Made by a program: the position numbers and the translations under genes
In this document: positions 1 to 4,093 of the stretch, in pieces
Layout of the letters: every line of letters begins with the position of its first letter
How positions within the stretch are numbered: the first letter of the stretch is position 1
From: an uncultured Lachnospiraceae bacterium
Lineage (GTDB): Bacteria > Bacillota > Clostridia > Lachnospirales > Lachnospiraceae
Length of the DNA stretch: 6,003 bases
Assembly (NCBI GenBank): GCA_902489645.1
Contig: CABUAW010000095.1
Location: forward strand, 1-6,003
Direction: 5' to 3'
Notes under the pieces: generated by a model
Told to the model about the DNA's origin: nothing
Database searches by the model: none
The model's input: only the letters and a program-made list of their open reading frames with translations

Positions 1-497
1 GCGCAATTCACGGCTGTATTGCCTGTGGTCAATGCGGTGGGAACAGCAACCATTGTGTCTTTGATGATACGGTCAATGAGGCCCTTGTAAAAATGCAGGC
101 GTCGGACGGATTGATTGTCGGTTCTCCTGTTTATTATGCGTCTTTGAACGGAGCTTTAAGCGCTTTTATGGACCGGATGTTTTATGCCGGAGCCTGTTTT
201 CATCACAAACCGGCGGCGGCTGTGACTTCGGCCCGTCGGGCCGGAACAACGGCGACCCTGGATATTATTCAGAAATATTTTACAATCAGTCAGATGCCGG
301 TAGTCTCCTCCCAGTATTGGAATATGGTTCACGGTTCCTGTCCGGAGGATGTTGAAAAGGATTTGGAAGGACTTCAAACGATGCGGACGCTTGGCCAAAA
401 CATGGCGTGGATGTTAAAGTGTATAGAGGCTGGCAAGAAAGCCGGTATTGGTATTCCGGAGACAGAGCCAAAGATAAAAACAAACTTTATCCTTTGA
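1..497 (+). CDS. Flavodoxin-fold iron-sulfur flavoprotein-like oxidoreductase, 5'-truncated
   Basis: The reading frame is already open at position 3 and gives 164 visible residues before the TGA at 495-497; the ATG at 93 is an internal Met, not the start. The window begins inside the gene. The first visible residues carry a cluster CIACGQC followed by a fourth Cys (spacing CX2CX2CX6C) and then an FDD acidic pair. This matches the compact Cys motif of iron-sulfur flavoproteins (Isf family), which bind a 4Fe-4S cluster. It is followed by the flavin-phosphate/ring region of the NADPH-dependent FMN reductase fold: DGLIVGSPVYY, then a helix with AFMDRMFY. The C-terminal tail ending in TNFIL is usual for this family. 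The family carries out electron transfer or quinone/nitro/azo-type reduction with FMN in the cytoplasm; the substrate here is unknown. The lost part should be the N-terminal strand and phosphate loop. The next promoter overlaps its stop codon, so it is probably a separate unit from the transporter. Confidence 0.85.
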   Translation, partial: AIHGCIACGQCGGNSNHCVFDDTVNEALVKMQASDGLIVGSPVYYASLNGALSAFMDRMFYAGACFHHKPAAAVTSARRAGTTATLDIIQKYFTISQMPVVSSQYWNMVHGSCPEDVEKDLEGLQTMRTLGQNMAWMLKCIEAGKKAGIGIPETEPKIKTNFIL

Positions 498-522
498 CAG
501 CCCCATTGGATTGTAGTATTAT
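494..522 (+). promoter_or_regulatory. Sigma-A-type promoter for the riboswitch-MATE transcript
   Basis: A perfect -35 box TTGACA (494-499) is separated by 17 bp from a -10 box TATTAT (517-522). Transcription would start near 529-531, exactly at the 5' edge of the riboswitch P1 stem, which strongly supports the assignment. The -35 box overlaps the stop codon (495-497) of the upstream flavodoxin-fold gene, so there is no room for a separate terminator between the two units. Read-through from upstream would meet the riboswitch terminator. Confidence 0.85.
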
Positions 523-534
523 AAAAACAGTATA

Positions 535-642
535 ATCTTTCTTCGGAAATGAGAAATTCTCTACTGGCGGTAAAGTCCGCGAGCGAAAGCTAATCCGGTG
601 AGACTCCGGAGCCAACAGACAGTCTGGACGGGAGAAGAAGAT
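535..642 (+). ncRNA. FMN-type (RFN) riboswitch aptamer, divergent variant
   Basis: The region contains the RFN signature blocks in order: CTTCGG at the P1/P2 junction (541-546), ACTGGCGGTAAAGTCCGCGAG (563-583) for P3, a minimal P4 of AGC/GCT closed by a GAAA loop (582-591), a P5 hairpin CCGG/CCGG (595-609), GCCAACAG (611-618), and GTCTGGACGGGAGAAGAAG (622-640). P1 forms between 535-544 and 634-642 with one bulged base. Aligned from memory to the Fusobacterium nucleatum aptamer, the adenines that stack on and pair with the isoalloxazine ring (A48, A85, A99) are kept at 582, 615 and 628. Three conserved guanines are A here: G11 at 547, G62 at 592 and G84 at 614. Loops L2 and L6 are two and one bases shorter than usual. 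It belongs to the RFN fold with little doubt; the ligand may not be FMN. It controls the MATE gene beginning 181 bases downstream. Confidence 0.9.
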
Positions 643-652
643 ATATCATTAT

Positions 653-718
653 TACTGGGTATAATCTTCTGTTTCTTCAAGGCCGGACCGGATAAAGGAA
701 TAGATATTGCACCCAGTA
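653..718 (+). promoter_or_regulatory. Antiterminator arm of the riboswitch expression platform
   Basis: TACTGGGT at 653-660 is a near-copy of the 3' arm of the terminator (742-750). It is perfectly complementary to ACCCAGTA at 711-718, the terminator's 5' arm. Pairing 653-660 with 711-718 would therefore block the terminator. A competing hairpin pairs AGAAGAT (636-642, the P1 3' strand) plus TAT (644-646) with ATA-ATCTTCT (661-670) and leaves 653-660 in its loop. This links P1 formation to the fate of the antiterminator. The pairings are read from the sequence; the switching direction is inferred. Confidence 0.75.
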
Positions 719-755
719 TCGGACCATTTTGAAGGTTCCTTTACTGGGTGTTTTT
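710..755 (+). terminator. Riboswitch-controlled intrinsic terminator
   Basis: CACCCAGTA (710-718) and TACTGGGTG (742-750) form a perfect 9-bp stem followed directly by TTTTT (751-755). The loop can add an inner GGACC/GGTTCC helix with a bulge. An alternative pairing exists between AAAGGAA (694-700) and TTCCTTT (736-742). The terminator lies 67 bases before the MATE start codon, so it can cut transcription before the gene. It may also stop read-through from the flavodoxin-fold gene. Confidence 0.9.
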
Positions 756-808
756 CTATTGCGGCTGACTGAGAGATTATATCCCTGAATAGCGTTGGAT
801 TAAAAATG

Positions 809-815
809 AAGGGAG
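809..815 (+). promoter_or_regulatory. Ribosome binding site of the MATE gene
   Basis: AAGGGAG lies seven bases before the ATG at 823 and fixes this start. It is well downstream of the terminator, so control is likely transcriptional, not by occlusion of the ribosome binding site. Confidence 0.8.
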
Positions 816-822
816 TGTCTTT

Positions 823-2187
823 ATGGAGCAGGTAAAAGAAAATAAAAATCCTTTGGAGACAGAGCCAATCCGCCGGTTGATTTTCAAATATTCGGTGCCG
901 ACGGCTCTGACATTGATGGTTAATTATCTGTATAATATTGTGGACCAGATGTTTGTAGGACAGGGCGTCGGAATTACCGGAATGGCGGCGACGAATGTGG
1001 CCTTTCCTCTGACGATTATTGCCACAGCACTGGGTTTGTTAATCGGAGATGGCGGCGCGGCAAATATCAGCCTTTGTCTGGGACGAAAAGAGCAGGAGAC
1101 CGCAGATAAAATTGCTGGCCATGCAGTGACGCTGCTTGTACTTTGCGGTGTGGCCTTATGGCTTGTCTGCAGCCTTTTTGCTCCGGGCATTGTTCAGCTT
1201 TTTGGGGCGACGGAAACAGCCTTTCAGGATTCCCTGATGTATACGCGGACCATTGCCTGGGGACTGCCGTTTTTAATGTTGTGTACATCGCTCACTGCGA
1301 TTATTCGGGCGGATGGAAATCCGCAGTACACGATGAAATGTATGATGGCCGGTGCGGTTATTAATATTGTTCTGGACTGGCTATTTATTTTCCCGTGCCA
1401 TATGGGCGTGTTTGGAGCCGGATTGGCCACAGTCATCGGACAGATTGTTTCGGGAAGTCTCTGCTTTGCTTATCTTAGAAAATTAAAAACAGTACATATC
1501 CGTAAAAATGCGTTGAAGCCGACCGGATTTTTGGTGGGGAAGATACTGGCCCTGGGCTTTCCGAGTCTGATTACCCAGATTATGACGGCCGTCGTACAGA
1601 TTATTATGAATAATCTGATGACGCTTTATGGAGCGCAGAGTGTTTATGGCAGTGATATTGCCTTATCCGTTTATGGAATGATGATGAAGGTTTACCAGAT
1701 TGCCCATGCCATGTTTGTGGGTGTTTCTTCGGCTACTCAGCCAATTAATGGCTATAATTTCGGAGCAAAGCATTATGACAGGGTACGCAAAACCTATAAG
1801 ACGGCGGCGGCCATTGCGCTTATTATTTCAGCCCTGTGGTTTATAGTGTATCAGGTATTTCCGGGGCAGATTGCCGGCCTTTTTGTATCGGGGAATCCTT
1901 TGTATACGGAATGTGCGGCCCATTGTTTCCGAATTTATATGCTGGCCTTCTTCCTTTATGGGCTTCATATGACGACGGCCTCTTTTTTCCAGGGTATCGG
2001 AAAACCATCACGGGCGTTGATGATTTCGCTGGTGCGTCAGGCCGTGCTTATGATTCCGCTGTCCCTTATCCTATCCGGAAGGTTCGGTCTGGACGGTGCG
2101 CTGATGGCGGCGCCGATTACGGATACATTAGTTTTTATTCTTGCACTGACTTTAGCGGTTCTTGAATTCCGTCAGTGGAAAAAGTAA
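823..2187 (+). CDS. MATE-family multidrug/toxin efflux transporter
   Basis: This 454-residue protein has the length and the roughly 12 hydrophobic segments of the MATE (multi antimicrobial extrusion) family, which exports organic compounds through the cytoplasmic membrane in exchange for Na+ or H+. The two six-helix halves are visible. The N-half has YNIVDQMFVG (37-46), the GD pair at 75-76, IIRADGNP (160-167) and NIVLD (181-185). The C-half has QPINGYNFGA (306-315), FFQGIGK (388-394) and RQ (405-406) before the last helices. The overall look is closest to the MepA-like clade common in Firmicutes. An FMN-type riboswitch with a terminator precedes it, implying that transcription responds to a flavin or flavin-like compound. 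This suggests that the substrate is flavin-related or that flavin perturbation signals its substrate. Whether it exports a toxic flavin analogue, exports a flavin, or takes up riboflavin cannot be settled from sequence. No terminator was found between it and the MarR-GNAT gene 79 bases downstream, so the two may be partly co-transcribed. Confidence 0.92.
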   Translation: MEQVKENKNPLETEPIRRLIFKYSVPTALTLMVNYLYNIVDQMFVGQGVGITGMAATNVAFPLTIIATALGLLIGDGGAANISLCLGRKEQETADKIAGHAVTLLVLCGVALWLVCSLFAPGIVQLFGATETAFQDSLMYTRTIAWGLPFLMLCTSLTAIIRADGNPQYTMKCMMAGAVINIVLDWLFIFPCHMGVFGAGLATVIGQIVSGSLCFAYLRKLKTVHIRKNALKPTGFLVGKILALGFPSLITQIMTAVVQIIMNNLMTLYGAQSVYGSDIALSVYGMMMKVYQIAHAMFVGVSSATQPINGYNFGAKHYDRVRKTYKTAAAIALIISALWFIVYQVFPGQIAGLFVSGNPLYTECAAHCFRIYMLAFFLYGLHMTTASFFQGIGKPSRALMISLVRQAVLMIPLSLILSGRFGLDGALMAAPITDTLVFILALTLAVLEFRQWKK

Positions 2188-2195
2188 GGAAATAG

Positions 2196-2224
2196 TTGAC
2201 TGAATCCACTAATTAATATATAAT
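2196..2224 (+). promoter_or_regulatory. Consensus promoter of the MarR-GNAT gene
   Basis: TTGACT (2196-2201), a 17-bp spacer and a perfect TATAAT (2219-2224) form a strong sigma-A-type promoter just after the MATE stop codon. An AT-rich inverted repeat, AATTA-ATATA-TAATT (2211-2225), sits exactly over the -10 box and could be an operator. The start would be near 2231, 36 bases before the ATG. Confidence 0.85.
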
Positions 2225-2229
2225 TGAGA

Positions 2230-2250
2230 GCATAAACAGAATTTTTATGC
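2230..2250 (+). repeat. 21-bp palindrome in the MarR-GNAT leader, candidate operator
   Basis: GCATAAA (2230-2236) and TTTATGC (2244-2250) are perfect 7-bp inverted arms around a 7-base centre. The palindrome begins at the predicted transcription start and ends before the ribosome binding site (AAGGA, 2255-2259). MarR-family proteins bind palindromes of about this size near their own promoter, so autoregulation is plausible. It is not a terminator: the 3' side is followed by AAAGAAGG, not a T-run. Confidence 0.6.
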
Positions 2251-2266
2251 AAAGAAGGATAGGTGG

Positions 2267-3184
2267 ATGGAAGAGAAAATTGATTTAATTACAGAAATAC
2301 GGGGATTTAATCGGTTTTATACGAATATTCTGGGATTACTGGACCAGCATATCCTGGATTCGGGCTTTTCGCTGACGGAAGCAAGAGTTTTGTTTGAAAT
2401 CAGTAAGACCGAGCATTGTACCGCGAATCAGCTTTGTTCTGCTTTAAAGGTTGACCGGAGTTATATGAGCCGTATGGTGACTAAATTCGAGAAAAACGGT
2501 CTGCTTACAAGACATCAGAGCCTGGCGGATAACCGGAATATGGAAATTCGTCTGACAGAAAAGGGAATGACGGTTTTTCATGAGTTAAATAATCGTTCCA
2601 ATAAGCAGATTGAAGAGCTTCTCACAAAATTGGATGATGAACAGCAGAAAAAAGTATGGGAAGCCATGCGGACGATAAAGAAGTATTTGACAATAGCAAC
2701 TTCGGATATGAATGTTCGTCCCTATAGAGAGGCGGATGTGGAATATGTCATTGACAGGCAGTTATCCCTGTATGCGTCTGAACGTCATTTCACATCGGAG
2801 ATATGGAAAAAATATCTTGTCGAGGGTGTGATGGCGCTGATAGAAAAATTTGACCCTCAAAAGGACTGCATGTACATCCTGGAATTTAACGGAAATCCTT
2901 CCGGCTGTGTGGCTATCACCCATACCCTGGACGATACGGCCCAGTTCCGCTATTTCTTTCTGGAACCGGAATTGCGCGGTCTTGGGGCCGGTCGTAAATT
3001 GATGGATATGGCTCTGAATTTTTGCCGTGAAAAACATTATAAGCACGTTTTTCTGTGGACCGTCAGCGCCCAGGAAACAGCGAGAATATTGTATAAAAGC
3101 GCCGGATTTGAACGGACCCAGACAAATAAAAATGAAGATTGGGGCGTTCCGGTGGTTGAAGAAAAATGGGAATTAGAGCTTTGA
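2267..3184 (+). CDS. MarR-type regulator fused to a GNAT acetyltransferase
   Basis: This 305-residue cytoplasmic protein has two domains. Residues 1 to about 147 look like a MarR winged helix: dimerisation helix at the N-terminus, SLTEARVLFEI (35-45), helix-turn-helix with recognition helix DRSYMSRMVTKFEKNG (63-78), and a wing with the MarR-type DNR at 88-90 followed by LTEKG. Residues about 148-305 form a GNAT fold starting at NVRPYREAD (149-157). The acetyl-CoA loop RGLGAG lies at 237-242 (motif A), and a late segment ETARILYKSAGFER (270-283) is typical of motif B. The architecture is known as a bifunctional HTH/GNAT protein. The start is set by AAGGA (2255-2259), seven bases before the ATG. 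The AGGTGG touching the ATG is too close to serve as ribosome binding site. MarR genes often neighbour the efflux gene they repress (for example mepR-mepA), so regulation of the upstream MATE gene or of itself is likely. The acetylation target is unknown. Confidence 0.92.
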   Translation: MEEKIDLITEIRGFNRFYTNILGLLDQHILDSGFSLTEARVLFEISKTEHCTANQLCSALKVDRSYMSRMVTKFEKNGLLTRHQSLADNRNMEIRLTEKGMTVFHELNNRSNKQIEELLTKLDDEQQKKVWEAMRTIKKYLTIATSDMNVRPYREADVEYVIDRQLSLYASERHFTSEIWKKYLVEGVMALIEKFDPQKDCMYILEFNGNPSGCVAITHTLDDTAQFRYFFLEPELRGLGAGRKLMDMALNFCREKHYKHVFLWTVSAQETARILYKSAGFERTQTNKNEDWGVPVVEEKWELEL

Positions 3185-3230
3185 GTTGTTAAAAAAGGTT
3201 AAACGGATGATATCCGGCAGATGAATAAAG

Positions 3231-3291
3231 CGGCGATATTCCGGGAAAAGTGTTTGATGGGCTTTTCCGAGGAATATCGCCGATAGTTTTT
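3231..3291 (+). terminator. Two-tier intrinsic terminator between convergent genes
   Basis: A perfect 12-bp stem, CGGCGATATTCC (3231-3242) with GGAATATCGCCG (3271-3282), encloses a second 7-bp stem, GGAAAAG (3244-3250) with CTTTTCC (3262-3268). It is followed by ATAG and TTTTT (3287-3291). On the plus strand it ends the MarR-GNAT transcript. The T-run overlaps the stop codon (3290-3292) of the minus-strand LUD gene. In the minus direction the hairpin is followed by CTTTATTC, a weaker U-rich tail, so it probably serves both genes. A small CGGAT/ATCCG hairpin (3204-3216) precedes it. Confidence 0.9.
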
Positions 3292-3925
3292 AATAGCCCA
3301 GCGATTCACCGACAAGAATTATTTTAATTCTGCCGGCCGGCGTACTTCGGCGGGTAACGACAAATTGATTACAGATACAATCCGGACTCATACAGTTGCA
3401 GCAGCGGCCAACCTGAGTGCATGGAGTGTTTTTGTCCAGACGGATGGTATTCATCGGAGCTGCCGTATTGCGGGCGCGGGCGATGGCGGCCTCCACGTTG
3501 TCGGCGACTTTATTCATGCCGGCAATGATAATGACATTGGACGGTCCGAAAATAAGAGAGGCTACCCGGTTTCCGTTACCGTCGATATTCACCAGCTCTC
3601 CGTCCATCGTCAGGGCGTTGGTACTCATGAAATAGTAGTCGCAGACAGCGACTTTGCCGAAAAACTCCTTTTTTTCCTCATCCGTCTTTGGAACTGTACG
3701 GTCCAGGACAACACAATCGGCAGCCTTTAAGGCTGGAATCAAACCGATTTCATTAATGGACATGGAACCGCCCCAGGATACGCTGGAACCGGGAGTTACA
3801 AAACGCAGAGCCATTTTCAGAGCTTCCTCTCCGTTGTCTACATAGTAAGCCTCCATGCCGCGCTTATCCAAATTTTTAATCAGAGTTTCTGCAGCCGTTT
3901 CGTAAAATTTTTTCTTTGGGGTCAT
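3290..3925 (-). CDS. LUD-domain protein (lactate-utilization/LutC-like superfamily, former DUF162)
   Basis: The 211-residue product is a single LUD domain. Family hallmarks are SWGGSMSINEIGL (50-62), STNALTMDGELVNIDGNGNRVA (101-122), FGPSNVIIIAGMNKV (126-140) and the RARN-AAPMN stretch (150-159). The C-terminus has a Cys-rich segment with C169, C175, C176, C178, C183 and C185 followed by N186, common in the stand-alone clostridial members and able to bind a metal, then the closing strand RIKIILVGESLGY. LutC acts with LutA and LutB in L-lactate oxidation, but no lutA or lutB homologue is visible here. This short version should therefore not be called a lactate enzyme; its role is unknown. The ATG at 3925-3923 has a GGAGTG ribosome binding site seven bases upstream (3938-3933). 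It is convergent with MarR-GNAT and divergent from the topoisomerase. Confidence 0.88.
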   Translation of the reverse strand: MTPKKKFYETAAETLIKNLDKRGMEAYYVDNGEEALKMALRFVTPGSSVSWGGSMSINEIGLIPALKAADCVVLDRTVPKTDEEKKEFFGKVAVCDYYFMSTNALTMDGELVNIDGNGNRVASLIFGPSNVIIIAGMNKVADNVEAAIARARNTAAPMNTIRLDKNTPCTQVGRCCNCMSPDCICNQFVVTRRSTPAGRIKIILVGESLGY

Positions 3926-3956
3926 TAAATCACACTCCGTTCTATTTTTTGATAAT

Positions 3957-3986
3957 AGTATATCACCTTTCGGTCCGGGGGTACAA
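3957..3986 (-). promoter_or_regulatory. Probable promoter of the LUD gene
   Basis: Read on the minus strand, TTGTAC (3986-3981), an 18-bp spacer and TATACT (3962-3957) make a reasonable sigma-A-type promoter. The start would be near 3950, about 25 bases before the ATG and ahead of the GGAGTG ribosome binding site. The -35 box is only a partial match. Confidence 0.6.
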
Positions 3987-4019
3987 TAAAAAGTGAGACT
4001 TTCGTGCTTTGAAAAATCA

Positions 4020-4037
4020 TGGTATACTGTGAACAGT
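4020..4037 (+). promoter_or_regulatory. Extended -10 promoter of the topoisomerase gene, with overlapping palindrome
   Basis: TGG-TATACT (4020-4028) is an extended -10 element; no good -35 box lies at the usual distance (CTTTCG near 3999 is weak), which fits an extended -10 promoter. An inverted repeat ACTGT-GA-ACAGT (4026-4037) overlaps the -10 end and the predicted start near 4035. It could be a repressor site, but no family is recognised. Confidence 0.6.
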
Positions 4038-4039
4038 TA

Positions 4040-4059
4040 GCGATGCCTGAGTACATCGC
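4040..4059 (+). repeat. Short hairpin in the topoisomerase leader
   Basis: GCGATG (4040-4045) and CATCGC (4054-4059) form a perfect 6-bp stem with an 8-base loop, at the very 5' end of the predicted transcript. No T-run follows, so it is not a terminator. It may stabilise the mRNA or be incidental; no known leader RNA is recognised. Confidence 0.4.
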
Positions 4060-4093
4060 AGGGGATTTTCGAACTTATTTGTAAGGAGAATTT

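Noticed and set aside
93..497. ATG at 93 as start of a complete 134-residue protein
   Set aside because: The frame is open upstream to the window edge and those residues carry the family's Cys cluster, so this Met is internal.
531..536. TATAAT as the -10 box of the riboswitch promoter
   Set aside because: No suitable -35 box lies at 16-18 bp; TTGACA-17-TATTAT just upstream fits better, and this sequence belongs to the P1 region.
2230..2250. GCATAAA/TTTATGC hairpin as terminator of the MATE gene
   Set aside because: It is AT-rich, lies downstream of a consensus promoter and is followed by AAAGAAGG, not a T-run.
3365..3845. Plus-strand open frames opposite the LUD gene
   Set aside because: The minus-strand LUD protein has clear family motifs, a ribosome binding site and a promoter; the plus-strand frames have none.
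4026..4040. LexA/SOS box near the topoisomerase promoter
   Set aside because: ACTGTGAACAGT does not match the Gram-positive GAAC-N4-GTTC pattern.
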